In this document: in pieces, positions 9,437 through 17,330 of the stretch
Position numbering within the stretch: the first letter of the stretch is position 1
How the letters are laid out: each line of letters begins with the position of its first letter
Source: Ardenticatenaceae bacterium
Lineage (GTDB): Bacteria; Chloroflexota; Anaerolineae; Promineifilales; Promineifilaceae
Reading direction: 5' to 3'
Assembly (NCBI GenBank): GCA_020634245.1
Contig: JACKCC010000007.1
Coordinates: 1-64,000 of the forward strand
DNA length: 64,000 nt
Notes under the pieces: model-generated
The model's input: only the letters and a program-made list of their open reading frames with translations
What the model was told of the DNA's origin: nothing
Database searches by the model: none
Translations under genes and position numbers: made by a program

Positions 9437-9661
9437 GTGGAGAAAGGGATGCGTTGTGACAAGGGGAAGCCAGGCTACTTTTCTTATTTACTGCGGCTGT
9501 GGGAAACCGAGGATGAGGGGCGGCGCGTCTGGCGGGTTTCGCTGGAGCTGCCGGCGACCGGCGAACGGTATGGTTTTGCCTCGCTGCCCGAATTGTTTGC
9601 TTTTCTGGAGGAGAAAACGGGTGAGGAACGGCCGTTACCTGCTGAATCCCAAACTGATTGA
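9437..9661 (+). CDS. Small hypothetical protein (74 aa)
   Basis: Short acidic/basic protein with central VWRVSLELPATGERYGF and SLPELFAFLEEKTGE, reading like a small beta-hairpin plus helix domain. GGAG before the ATG at 9437 and an internal ATG at 9449 give two possible starts. Its 3' end overlaps the convergent oxidoreductase gene by 27 nt. No family is recognised. Codon use is normal for the window, and an in-frame ACGGCCGT near the end (Glu-Arg-Pro-Leu) is typical of native genes here. Confidence 0.6.
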   Translation: MEKGMRCDKGKPGYFSYLLRLWETEDEGRRVWRVSLELPATGERYGFASLPELFAFLEEKTGEERPLPAESQTD

Positions 9662-10126
9662 CGGATCGGGATTCTTCCCGACTGTTAAAACCATAACCGG
9701 AATAAGACGGCCGTTCCCCTTCTGGTACGTTTCATAGGCCGGGTAGTAGGCAACAGCTTCCTGCCAGCAGGTTTCTCGTTCGGTTCCGTGGGCTTCGTGG
9801 GCGGTGTAAACGGCCGTTTCCCCACCAACCGCCACCGTCACAGTGGGATGGGCTTTCAAATTGTAGTACCAGGCCAGGGAGCGGGGCTTGCCCCAGTTGG
9901 AAGCGATGAGGATGATTTGGCCGTTGTAGGGAATGCCGATGAGGGGTACGGTATGGGGCTGGCCGCTGCGGGCGCCGGTAGTGGTGAGGGTGAGGAAGGG
10001 CAGGCCGGTAAACCAGGTTAAGGTGGCGTAACGGCCGTTGCTCCACCGCAAAACCAGCCGATCCAGGTGATGCAGCGTGTGTGATAACAGCCAGATAACC
10101 GGCCGCAGCGAGCCAATCCGCTTCAT
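9635..10126 (-). CDS. F420/deazaflavin-dependent nitroreductase-family protein
   Basis: A 163-residue protein beginning MKRIGSLRPV. The core LTTTGARSGQPHTVPLIGI, followed by ASNWGKPRSLAWYYNLKAHP, is the signature of the Ddn/DUF385 split-barrel family, which binds deazaflavin F420 (or sometimes FMN) and reduces quinones or nitro compounds. Length matches the family (about 140-160 aa). The frame is open further upstream to a TTG at 10180, but that extension would read through a tRNA-like remnant and into the neighbouring gene, so ATG 10126 is preferred, although no clear ribosome binding site precedes it. Substrate unknown. Confidence 0.8.
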   Translation of the reverse strand: MKRIGSLRPVIWLLSHTLHHLDRLVLRWSNGRYATLTWFTGLPFLTLTTTGARSGQPHTVPLIGIPYNGQIILIASNWGKPRSLAWYYNLKAHPTVTVAVGGETAVYTAHEAHGTERETCWQEAVAYYPAYETYQKGNGRLIPVMVLTVGKNPDPSISLGFSR

Positions 10127-10137
10127 GACACTGTGCC

Positions 10138-10157
10138 ATCGGTGGGAGGACTCGAAT
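10138..10157 (-). other. tRNA 3'-end-like fragment at the edge of an AT-rich segment
   Basis: On the minus strand this reads GATTCGAGTCCTCCCACCGA, resembling a T-loop (TTCGAGTC) with T-stem and acceptor 3' strands. The matching 5' tRNA half is absent. Such remnants can mark the end of an element integrated at a tRNA gene; here it sits exactly where composition shifts to AT-rich. A chance match is possible. Confidence 0.3.
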
Positions 10158-10166
10158 CTTTTGTCT

Positions 10167-11183
10167 TTAGACAAGTCCAAATAATTTCGCTATAAAAGCA
10201 ATGATATCCAAAATGGTTTTTTTGTCTGGAAGACGAACACTTTGAATTTTTGGTAGTTGCTGTCGAATTATTTCAATGTTTAGCTCTTTGTTTAACTTTT
10301 TTAGAGCGTCATCTGTGTCTTTGGACACGCGCTGAAGAGAAGAAAATAATATTCGAAAGAACTGTGCAAAATCTACTTCGTCAGAATTTAAAGGGAGGTA
10401 ATTAGCTAATTTTATCGGGAGAATGTTTTCTGAATCAAGTCTCTCAAAGATTATTATACAAGGAAGATCGCTCGGCAATACGCCAAAATTTCTTGCAATA
10501 CTATATGCTTGAGATTGGTCTACCGGTTTAAAATTATCCTCCCCAAAACGATACCATAGATGGTCAAAGTAAGGCCCGCCTAGTTCTCCAAGAAGCCTTT
10601 TTAAGCGAAGGTTCCACTCTTGTGTTGGTTTTTCGAGAACAAAAAACAATGTGGCCGGTTCACTCATCTCATCCAGATCGATAATATGATTTCGGATATA
10701 GTCAGCTAAATATCGATCTTCTTCAGTGTATAAAAAGATCGCAAACCATGTATGATGGTTGAAAGCATCCAATCGGGCATTTTCTTGAATAATAGCATTG
10801 ACTAATTGTATTTCCCGATATGAACGGTATGGTATTCCTCCACCTCCCATGCCCGTTTTCCAAAGATTCAGCACATCGCCATCTCTTATTCCTCTTTCAA
10901 AAAGAGAAGTTGTGGGTAACAATTCAAAAAACTCGTTATCAAATTCAACAACGCCATCAATGTTATCTTGGGTCAACACGTAACTATTTGTGTCAAAGCT
11001 GGGAGGGATAAAATGGTTTCGGATAAGATATGCGATTAGTTGATTAGTTGTCCATTGATCATCAACCTTAACTTCAATTCTTGAATTGACGATTCCAAGA
11101 TGGTTGATCGGATCGGAAAAATTTTGACTATCCCAAGTGTGAATTGTAGCATTATGTTTAATGATTATAGAAATCTCACCCAT
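10167..11183 (-). CDS. Unknown AT-rich gene: possible beta-grasp domain plus thioredoxin-like domain
   Basis: A 338-residue protein with no signal peptide or membrane segment. Residues 1-105 have a ubiquitin-like (beta-grasp) rhythm: two N-terminal strands, the helix TTNQLIAYLIRNHF, then FELLPTTSLFERGIRDGDVLNLW and a Gly-rich GMGGGG. Residues ~130-255 resemble a thioredoxin-like fold without CxxC: FAIFLYTEEDRYLADYI, then SIARNFGVLPSDLPCIIIFERL with a possible cis-Pro loop. The C-terminus is helical and ends in a hydrophobic stretch. These fold assignments are by eye and tentative. Much lower GC than its neighbours and no ACGGCCGT suggest transfer. AGGGGG six bases before ATG 11183 supports the start. 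Confidence 0.65.
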   Translation of the reverse strand: MGEISIIIKHNATIHTWDSQNFSDPINHLGIVNSRIEVKVDDQWTTNQLIAYLIRNHFIPPSFDTNSYVLTQDNIDGVVEFDNEFFELLPTTSLFERGIRDGDVLNLWKTGMGGGGIPYRSYREIQLVNAIIQENARLDAFNHHTWFAIFLYTEEDRYLADYIRNHIIDLDEMSEPATLFFVLEKPTQEWNLRLKRLLGELGGPYFDHLWYRFGEDNFKPVDQSQAYSIARNFGVLPSDLPCIIIFERLDSENILPIKLANYLPLNSDEVDFAQFFRILFSSLQRVSKDTDDALKKLNKELNIEIIRQQLPKIQSVRLPDKKTILDIIAFIAKLFGLV

Positions 11184-11227
11184 TTATAACCCCCTATTTT
11201 GCGTCAATCTTATAACAACGACATTGT

Positions 11228-11233
11228 ATTATA
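11228..11233 (-). promoter_or_regulatory. Candidate -10 box for the AT-rich gene
   Basis: The minus strand reads TATAAT here, about 45 nt upstream of the start at 11183, in a strongly AT-rich 100-nt spacer. No good -35 lies 17 nt further up, so the promoter is only a candidate. Confidence 0.3.
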
Positions 11234-11285
11234 AAGGAAATCGATCTTTTTAATCAGAATAACATAAAGTAATACTAGGAACAAT

Positions 11286-12458
11286 TCATACAAGCACGAC
11301 AAACTCACGCAAATCAGACTTGAGGATGGCGTCCAGTTCGGCGTAGTGGGCGGCCTGCGTTTCGGCAAAGATGAAGCCGAAAACGGGGAAGCGCCGGTAA
11401 TCCAGGCGGCGCAGTTGCAGTGGTTTTTCCAGCTGCGCCAGAACCCGTTCATAATCAAAAGCGGCAATCCGGTCAGGCGCCAGGCCGGTGGAATTATCGA
11501 GGATAATCAGACTGTACAGCTTGCCGGCCTTGTCGGCCAAAATTGCCCCCCAATCGGGCCGCTGCCCGCGCAAAAAGTAGAGGTACGGGTTGAAACCGTA
11601 GGCGTAAGCGGTCATATCCGGCGTGGTGCACCAGCCGCCAAAGCGCAGCGGGTTAACCTCGATGGGCTGCATCTGCCCGGCCGCGTCCAGCCGCACCTCC
11701 ACGTGCACCGGGAAGTTTTGGACGCCGGTTAATCGGCCCAACTGCGCCAGAAAGTCTGTGAATCGGGCCAGATGTGTTTCGACGATCTCTTTTGAAGAGA
11801 TGTAAATGCGGTCGCTCACATCGGATGCTGAAGAAAAGATGTGTTTGAGGATGTTGAGAATGACCGGTTTACCGGCGGCGTCAAAATAGGCGTCGATGGC
11901 ATACTCATCTCCCTCAATACATTCCTCGATGATGAAGGATGTGGTATTGATTACTTCGCGCGGGAACAAGCCGCGGGTCTGCATTAATTCCAGTTGAATA
12001 TTGGTTTTAACTGCTTCCCATTCGGCGGCGCTGCTTACTTTGTGGACGGCCAGACTGAAGAAGCCGGCGGTGGGCTTGATGACAAAGGGCAGAGGCAGGT
12101 GGGTGATGTCGAGTGCGGCAAAGTCACGCAGGGCAATTTGGCGGAAGAAGAAGTGGGGGTATAACGGCCGTATCAACTCCCGAAACTTCACCTTATCCTT
12201 GAACTGCGCAATCTGGCCGGGCAGCCCGGTAAAATCCAGGTGCTGGGCCACCCAGCCAATGGCGTTTTCCGAGTTGGTGTAGATGGGTTGGTGGAATGAG
12301 GTGCGGAGGTGGGAAACGGCCGTTTCCACATCCCAACAATACGTTTCACTACCAAAACCCAGGGCGCGCGCCGTATCCGTCAGGACAATTGGCAGTTCAT
12401 GGTCGCGGATCGTTTGCAGCAAAAAATCAGAGACATAAGGTTCGTCGAGAATAATCAT
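11286..12458 (-). CDS. ATP-grasp superfamily protein
   Basis: A 390-residue protein beginning MIILDEPYVSDF. The central region has ATP-grasp features: FVIKPTAGFFSLAVHKV (nucleotide-binding Lys and flexible loop, ~residues 130-150), FIIEECIEGDEYAIDAYF, and the metal-binding end VHVEVRLDAAGQMQPIEVNPLRFGG with acidic residue and Asn. ATP-grasp ligases join a carboxylate to an amine via acyl phosphate; the substrate is not evident. The upstream frame is open for 18 more codons, but GGGAGAGA just before ATG 12458, and the small membrane-protein gene ending one base upstream, support this start. Probably cotranscribed with that membrane protein. Confidence 0.85.
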   Translation of the reverse strand: MIILDEPYVSDFLLQTIRDHELPIVLTDTARALGFGSETYCWDVETAVSHLRTSFHQPIYTNSENAIGWVAQHLDFTGLPGQIAQFKDKVKFRELIRPLYPHFFFRQIALRDFAALDITHLPLPFVIKPTAGFFSLAVHKVSSAAEWEAVKTNIQLELMQTRGLFPREVINTTSFIIEECIEGDEYAIDAYFDAAGKPVILNILKHIFSSASDVSDRIYISSKEIVETHLARFTDFLAQLGRLTGVQNFPVHVEVRLDAAGQMQPIEVNPLRFGGWCTTPDMTAYAYGFNPYLYFLRGQRPDWGAILADKAGKLYSLIILDNSTGLAPDRIAAFDYERVLAQLEKPLQLRRLDYRRFPVFGFIFAETQAAHYAELDAILKSDLREFVVLV

Positions 12459-12459
12459 G

Positions 12460-12690
12460 TTATGGTCTCTCCCAAAAATGAATGATAAGAATAAACAGGG
12501 CAAAAATGGCAATCGTCATCAAAACAGCCAGGGGCAAAACGTAAAACGCTTCCCCGGCCGGCCGCTTAAACAGCCAGAGGTATAAAACACCCACAACCAG
12601 GCCAATAACGCTCAAAACGCCCAGCAAAAAACCGTAATTATCGCTGCTCTGCCCCAATTCAGATTGTCTCATTACCCGCATTCCCCGCAA
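12460..12690 (-). CDS. Small two-helix membrane protein
   Basis: A 76-residue protein with two hydrophobic helices, FLLGVLSVIGLVVGVLYLWLF and FYVLPLAVLMTIAIFALFIL, joined by a short KRPAGEA loop. Several Met codons (12690, 12681, 12672) could start it. Its TAA lies one base before the ATP-grasp start, so the two form a tight operon. No family is recognised; it may anchor or supply the ATP-grasp enzyme at the membrane (inference). Confidence 0.65.
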   Translation of the reverse strand: MRGMRVMRQSELGQSSDNYGFLLGVLSVIGLVVGVLYLWLFKRPAGEAFYVLPLAVLMTIAIFALFILIIHFWERP

Positions 12691-12858
12691 AACCAGGGAC
12701 GCATTTGAAAACGCCCCATTACCCGTTTATACTTCTGCGCCAGGGTGCAAGGGGAACTCTGGGAATATGCGCAATACCCTCCCCACGAACCCATATGGCG
12801 ATTCTCGCCCAACAATTTTACCTGATGACCAAATGTTTATAAAACAAGGATTTTCGCC

Positions 12859-13287
12859 GTGAAAAAGATGCAAGATGCCTCCCGTTGGACCATGTTTATT
12901 TTTGGCTTTTTGGCCTTTGTTTTGGGCCTGGTGGGGCTGAAAAGTCCCAAAGCGCTGCTCAAACAGATGGGGTTTACGGCCGTTGACCCCCAGGAACGGG
13001 CTGAACATGATTACACTCACGTATTTGTTATGTCCTCGTCGATGGCCTCGACCAACATGGGCATTTATTACATGCTGGCCGCACTGCTGAACGTGCGCCG
13101 CTTTTTCTACTGGACGGTTCCCTTCCGCGTGGTAACGTTTTCAGTGTTTGCCACGGCCGTTGCCAAAGGGCGCGCCCCGGTCAAATTCCTCATGGTGGCC
13201 GTCTGGGAACTGGTTGGCGCGCTGCTCACCGGCTGGGCCTTGTGGGCGGAAGAAAAAGGGAAGAAGGGGGAAACGGCCGTTTCCTGA
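12859..13287 (+). CDS. Integral membrane protein, about four TM helices
   Basis: A 142-residue protein starting at GTG 12859, with AAGGA eight bases upstream (ATG at 12868 is an alternative). Hydrophobic segments are at about residues 10-28, 55-80, 85-103 and 112-130 (for example FIFGFLAFVLGLVGL and VAVWELVGALLTGWALW). The ends are polar (KKMQDASR; EEKGKKGETAVS). No motif identifies a function. The last codons contain an ACGGCCGT repeat read as Thr-Ala-Val. Confidence 0.7.
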   Translation: MKKMQDASRWTMFIFGFLAFVLGLVGLKSPKALLKQMGFTAVDPQERAEHDYTHVFVMSSSMASTNMGIYYMLAALLNVRRFFYWTVPFRVVTFSVFATAVAKGRAPVKFLMVAVWELVGALLTGWALWAEEKGKKGETAVS

Positions 13288-13685
13288 AAATCAAAATCGC
13301 CCCCATGCAAACAGAACGCTCCGGTCTTTTTAATGCGCCTGCCTGAAAGATACGTGCAACCCTCTTTCAACCTTGAGAGGATCTGCTTCTTTGAACTTAA
13401 TCAGATTGTGACGATTTTGTTTTTTGGCTGTCTATTTCTTTAGTAGGTTTATCCTACATCTTCCCCTTTGGAGACCTTACTTTCCTGGTGAGGTCTCCTT
13501 TGTGTCTCTTACCCCAGCTTTAAGCTTGCAGTCCCTTCAAATTTGGGGAGGATCACACTACCGAACCAGTCATTGCCAAACAATCGGCCAAGATTTATAC
13601 TGTCCATATTGGTGTCGGGAGCCGGAATTCACTTGAGACAGGGAATTTACCAGGCTCGTCATCTACAATAAAGGGAAACATAAAG
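13288..13685. other. 398-bp non-coding spacer with hairpins
   Basis: No convincing ORF. It contains GTAGG/CCTAC (13443-13457) and an 8-bp perfect stem GGAGACCT/AGGTCTCC (13470-13498, 13-nt loop) followed by TTTGTG. These may be a terminator or regulatory structure, but there is no clear promoter or RNA family. Confidence 0.4.
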
Positions 13686-14189
13686 ATGGAATCTTCTCGT
13701 TGGCAAAAACAGTACATTTACCTCCGGAGTATTGTTTGGGGCGCCTCAGCGGTAATCGCCATCTTGCTGTTTATTATTTTGGTGTCGCTTGGAATGGGCA
13801 TAGACGCAGCGGGGGGACTATTCATTGTTGTTTTTTTTACAATACGAGTCTCGTTGGCATTTATCCTCAAGAATCGATATGCCAATTCGATGGTCCGTAT
13901 CTTGAAATTCGACTATGAGGAACTTGAACGTGACTTTCGAACTGTGTTTAAGAACAAATATATTCGGTTTCGCCGAAAATCCGAAGAGGACGTCTATTCT
14001 TATGAATTTCCTGGGCACAACCTAAGCATGATCGTACAGCCCTATTGGTTATCCAGTGATATAACACAACCAGTCACCTTAGTGACCCTCCGTATACTGA
14101 ATGCCAAAAACGAAGCGTTTGCCGAAATGTTAGCAGAGTCAATTGACGAAATGGCCGAACAGCGGGCTAACGGCGGAGAAAAAGCCTAA
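13686..14189 (+). CDS. Hypothetical membrane protein with cytoplasmic domain
   Basis: A 167-residue protein. Two adjacent membrane helices lie near residues 15-36 and 42-60 (VIAILLFIILVSLGMG and GLFIVVFFTIRVSLAF). They are followed by a basic/acidic soluble part of about 100 residues with a beta-rich stretch (EEDVYSYEFPGHNLSMIVQPYW) and a C-terminal helix (EAFAEMLAESIDEMAEQ). AAGGGA ten bases before the ATG supports the start. Slightly lower GC than neighbours. Family unknown. A bidirectional terminator follows. Confidence 0.65.
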   Translation: MESSRWQKQYIYLRSIVWGASAVIAILLFIILVSLGMGIDAAGGLFIVVFFTIRVSLAFILKNRYANSMVRILKFDYEELERDFRTVFKNKYIRFRRKSEEDVYSYEFPGHNLSMIVQPYWLSSDITQPVTLVTLRILNAKNEAFAEMLAESIDEMAEQRANGGEKA

Positions 14190-14240
14190 CCAGCTTATAC
14201 CCGATACCAAGCGCGGCTGAAACGGGTGCCAGAATAACAA

Positions 14241-14267
14241 AAAGACCTGAGTGTTCAGGTCTTTTTT
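14241..14267 (+). terminator. Bidirectional intrinsic terminator
   Basis: AAAGACCTGA (14241-14250) pairs with TCAGGTCTTT (14255-14264) over GTGT. The plus strand continues with T's to 14267, serving the membrane-protein gene. The minus strand ends the stem in TTTTTG, serving tRNA-Glu. Confidence 0.85.
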
Positions 14268-14269
14268 GA

Positions 14270-14342
14270 TGCCCCCTAGGGGACTCGAACCCCTGTTTTA
14301 GCCTTGAGAGGGCTACGTCCTGGGCCGCTAGACGAAGGGGGC
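14270..14342 (-). tRNA. tRNA-Glu (anticodon CTC)
   Basis: A 73-nt cloverleaf on the minus strand. The acceptor stem GCCCCCT pairs with AGGGGGC and the discriminator base is A. The D arm reads GTCTAGCGGCCCAGGAC, the anticodon stem TAGCC/GGCTA flanks the loop CTCTCAA (anticodon CTC, codon GAG), and the T arm is AGGGG-TTCGAGT-CCCCT. CCA is not encoded. The intrinsic terminator lies immediately downstream. Confidence 0.97.
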
Positions 14343-14451
14343 GGCTAAGGATGGCTGGATTCTAGCAAACGGCCGTTACCCTGTCAAACAGAGAATTGGG
14401 GCTGGCAAGCCGTCGCAACATCGATTATCCTACAAGTATTCATCATGCATC

Positions 14452-14484
14452 ATGCGTCACAAGTTATACGGCTCGGTGACGCAT
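14452..14484. repeat. Inverted repeat ATGCGTCAC/GTGACGCAT
   Basis: ATGCGTCAC (14452-14460) and GTGACGCAT (14476-14484) are perfect inverted arms, flanked by further CATCATGCAT and ACACATGAC motifs. A related TGACGCATGA repeat cluster is found at 45770-45830. It is intergenic, 50 nt upstream of fbp, and could be a dispersed element or an operator. Confidence 0.5.
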
Positions 14485-14534
14485 GAGACACATGACAAAA
14501 AACCCACAAACCCATTTGCACAAGGACTCAAACC

Positions 14535-16505
14535 ATGGACGTGTCACCCGCCCAACTCAAATACTTAAAACTCCTGGCCCAGCATTACCCCACCATCCAG
14601 GCCGCCTCCACCGAAATCATCAACCTCAGCGCCAAACTAAACTTGCCCAAAGGCACCGAGCATTTCATCTCCGATATTCACGGCGAATACGAAGCCTTCG
14701 TTCACGTCCTCAAAAACAGCTCCGGCTCGATCAAACGGCGCATCGACGAAATTTTTAGCAACAGCCTCACTGAGCGGGAAAGGCGCGACCTGGCCACCCT
14801 CATCTACTATCCCCGGCGCAAGCTCCCCCTGCTCCTGCAGCAGGTCGAAGACCAGACAGAATGGTTCCGTCTCTCCCTGTTCCGCCTCATTAAAGTGTGC
14901 CGCGCGGTTTCCTCCAAATATTCCCGCGCCTACGTCCGCGCCGCCCTGCCCGAAAACTACGCCGACATTATCGAAGAACTGCTCTACCAACAAGAAAACG
15001 ATTACAACCGGCAGGCCTACTACGAAAGCATCATCGCCACCATCATCGACATCGGCCAATCAGCCGCCTTCATCGTCGCCCTGGCCGAAATCATCCAGGA
15101 ACTGGCCATTGACCGGCTGCACATCATCGGCGACATTTACGATCGCGGCCCTGGCGCGCACATCATCCTGGACGAACTGGTGCAGCATCCGGCCATTGAC
15201 ATTCAATGGGGCAACCACGACATGTTGTGGATGGGTGCCGCCGCCGGCAATACCGCCTGCATGGCCAACGTCATCCGCATCAGCCTGCGCTACGCCAACA
15301 TGGAAACCCTGGAAAATGGTTATGCCATCAGTATGCTGCCCCTGGCCTCCTTCGCTCTGGACGTTTACCGTGACGATCCCTGCGACCTCTTCAGGCCCAA
15401 AGTAACCGGAAACGACGAATTCACCGATAACGAAATTATGCTGATGGCCCGGATGCAAAAGGCCATCGCCATTATCCAGTTCAAGCTGGAAGGACAGATT
15501 ATTCGGCGGCGGCCGCATTACGACATGCAAGACCGGCTGCTGCTAGACAAAATCGACTACGAAAAGGGAACCATCCACCTCAACGGCCAGGACTACCCGC
15601 TGCTGGACACTCACTTCCCCACCATCGATCCCGCGAATCCTTACGCCCTGACTCCGGCCGAAGAGTACGTTGTCAACCGCCTGCATTTGTCGTTTACCAA
15701 CAGCAGTAAATTGCAGCAGCACGTCCGCTTCTTGTTCTCCAAAGGCAGCATGTACCTGGTCCACAACGGTAATTTGCTCTACCACGGCTGCATTGCTATG
15801 AATGAGGATGGGTCGTTTATGGCCCTCAGGCTGCACGGCCAGGAATACGCCGGCAAAATTTACATGGATCGCGTTGAGCGGCTGGCCCGGCAGGGTTACT
15901 TTGCTACCGATCCGGAACAAAAACAATACGGCCTGGACGCTATCTGGTATTTGTGGAGCGGTGGCCGATCTCCCCTCTTTGGCAAGGACAAGATGGCCAC
16001 CTTTGAGCGGTATTTCCTGACCGAAAAGGAGACTCACCGCGAAAACAAGAATCCGTATTACGAACTGCGCGACAAGAAGAAAACGGCCAACAAAATCCTG
16101 GAAGAGTTTGGGCTAGAGCCGGAAACAGCCCACATCATCAACGGTCACGTACCGGTAGAGGTCAAACATGGTGAAAGCCCTGTCAAAGCCGGGGGCAAGC
16201 TCCTGGTCATCGACGGCGGCTTATCTAAAGCATATCAAACCAAGACCGGTATCGCCGGCTACACCTTGATTTATAATTCCTATGGCCTGCTGTTGGCCTC
16301 CCACGAGCCGTTTGAGTCCACCCAAAAAGCCATTGAAGAAGGCATTGACATCCATTCGAAAACGGAAATCCTGGAGCAAAATCGCAACCGCATTTACGTG
16401 AAAGACACCGATTTGGGCCAGGAAATCAAAAAGCGGATTGACGAGTTAAAATCGCTGCTGGATGCTTACCGGGTGGGGCTAATCAAGGAGAACATCGATT
16501 CCTAG
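14535..16505 (+). CDS. fbp: Fructose-1,6-bisphosphatase, class III
   Basis: A 656-residue enzyme of the Firmicutes-type class III FBPases, usual length about 640-670. It hydrolyses fructose 1,6-bisphosphate to fructose 6-phosphate in gluconeogenesis. Metallophosphatase motifs are visible: SDIHGEYEAF (Asp47, His49), IIGDIYDRGPGAHI (~197-210) and WGNHDMLWMGA (~223). Later come FSKGSMYLVHNGNLLYHGC, the substrate-loop region, and HIINGHVPVEVKHGESPVKAGG with GHVPV near residue 537. AAGGA eight bases before ATG 14535 supports the start. There is no ACGGCCGT in nearly 2 kb, unlike most genes here. It stands alone, followed by a palindromic repeat. Confidence 0.95.
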   Translation: MDVSPAQLKYLKLLAQHYPTIQAASTEIINLSAKLNLPKGTEHFISDIHGEYEAFVHVLKNSSGSIKRRIDEIFSNSLTERERRDLATLIYYPRRKLPLLLQQVEDQTEWFRLSLFRLIKVCRAVSSKYSRAYVRAALPENYADIIEELLYQQENDYNRQAYYESIIATIIDIGQSAAFIVALAEIIQELAIDRLHIIGDIYDRGPGAHIILDELVQHPAIDIQWGNHDMLWMGAAAGNTACMANVIRISLRYANMETLENGYAISMLPLASFALDVYRDDPCDLFRPKVTGNDEFTDNEIMLMARMQKAIAIIQFKLEGQIIRRRPHYDMQDRLLLDKIDYEKGTIHLNGQDYPLLDTHFPTIDPANPYALTPAEEYVVNRLHLSFTNSSKLQQHVRFLFSKGSMYLVHNGNLLYHGCIAMNEDGSFMALRLHGQEYAGKIYMDRVERLARQGYFATDPEQKQYGLDAIWYLWSGGRSPLFGKDKMATFERYFLTEKETHRENKNPYYELRDKKKTANKILEEFGLEPETAHIINGHVPVEVKHGESPVKAGGKLLVIDGGLSKAYQTKTGIAGYTLIYNSYGLLLASHEPFESTQKAIEEGIDIHSKTEILEQNRNRIYVKDTDLGQEIKKRIDELKSLLDAYRVGLIKENIDS

Positions 16506-16513
16506 TTGTCGGG

Positions 16514-16577
16514 AGTGCCAGGCACAGGGCAGAACGGCCTGGTTCAATCAAAACCTGACGCCCTGTGCCTGGCACTT
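16514..16577. repeat. Palindromic intergenic repeat, copy 1
   Basis: AGTGCCAGGCACAGGGC (16514-16530) and GCCCTGTGCCTGGCACT (16560-16576) are perfect 17-bp inverted arms around a 29-nt centre. Related copies lie at 47464-47526 and 60933-60998. Each copy begins within about 100 nt of a gene's stop codon. It is REP-like; no RAYT-type transposase is visible in this window. Confidence 0.8.
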
Positions 16578-16617
16578 CTGTCTATAAAGACTCCGCACCC
16601 CCTTCAATAATTCCCCC

Positions 16618-16679
16618 TTGACAAGTAAATTCAAATCGTTTACGATAATTATAAACTGGTTTGCAATACAAACTAGTTT
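16618..16679 (+). promoter_or_regulatory. Promoter and palindromic operator of the membrane protein/regulator operon
   Basis: TTGACA (16618-16623) is followed after 17 bp by TACGAT (16641-16646). ATCGT/ACGAT is a small palindrome over the -10. Just downstream, AAACTGGTTTG and CAAACTAGTTT form an 11-bp inverted repeat with one mismatch and a 5-bp centre (about 16653-16679). Positioned over the transcription start, this suits autorepression by the winged-helix regulator at 17323 (inference). Confidence 0.6.
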
Positions 16680-16709
16680 ACACAATCGGAACAGTAAAGG
16701 ATTCGAAAT

Positions 16710-17330
16710 ATGAACCAAAATATTGATGAAATGATGCAGCGAACGTATCGCTATTATTATGAAGATGGGCTGGTGGAAACGGCCGTTGGCATTCTCTTCT
16801 TTGTCATTGGATTGGCTCTGCTGGGCTGGCTTACCATCCAATCGAGTCCGGCATTAGGCATTGTGATGGTCATTCTGTCCGTTTTGCTCATCCTGGGCGG
16901 AACCTTATTCGTACAAAAAATAATCCCCAGCCTCAAAGAACGCTTTGTCCATCCCCGCACCGGCAAAGTCGTTTACCGGCAGGAAAAACCCCAAAAAGAG
17001 ACCGGCCGTTGGCTCCTGTATGCTGTTTTGGCCGTTCTCGTTGTCACCCTGTTTTTACCAGAACGGTTCAACCAGATGGCGTTGATGGAAGGAGCACTGC
17101 TGGGCGCGATCTTCATTTACCTGGGGCATCGCGTAAGCCTGAGCCGTTTTTACTGGCTGGGTGGCGCGGCGATCCTGGTTGGTGTAGCTGCCGTGCTGCT
17201 CTTCAACAATGACATAAGCGGCAGCGCTTTCACTTTTGGCAGCACCGGACTGGTCTTGCTGGTTAGCGGCTTAATTGTCTTAACCCGTTACCTGCGCCGC
17301 AATCCTCAAATCGAGGTGGAAGATGAATGA
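16710..17330 (+). CDS. Six-TM membrane protein paired with a winged-helix regulator
   Basis: A 206-residue protein. A short soluble start (MNQNIDEMMQRTYRYYYEDGL) leads into six predicted helices at about 24-44, 50-70, 101-117, 125-143, 150-166 and 175-196. A basic loop (PRTGKVVYRQEKPQKE) separates helices 2 and 3. No transport or catalytic motif is seen. It overlaps the regulator gene by 8 nt (ATGAATGATGA), so the two are translationally coupled. Such membrane protein plus HTH pairs are common in this phylum and often act on membrane or stress functions (inference). Confidence 0.75.
   Translation: MNQNIDEMMQRTYRYYYEDGLVETAVGILFFVIGLALLGWLTIQSSPALGIVMVILSVLLILGGTLFVQKIIPSLKERFVHPRTGKVVYRQEKPQKETGRWLLYAVLAVLVVTLFLPERFNQMALMEGALLGAIFIYLGHRVSLSRFYWLGGAAILVGVAAVLLFNNDISGSAFTFGSTGLVLLVSGLIVLTRYLRRNPQIEVEDE

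Noticed and set aside
10127..10180. N-terminal extension of the oxidoreductase to TTG 10180
   Set aside because: It would translate a tRNA-like remnant and overlap the unrelated AT-rich gene; ATG 10126 gives normal family length.
13424..13636. 70-codon open frame in the spacer before the membrane protein
   Set aside because: No ribosome binding site, odd composition, contains hairpin sequence.
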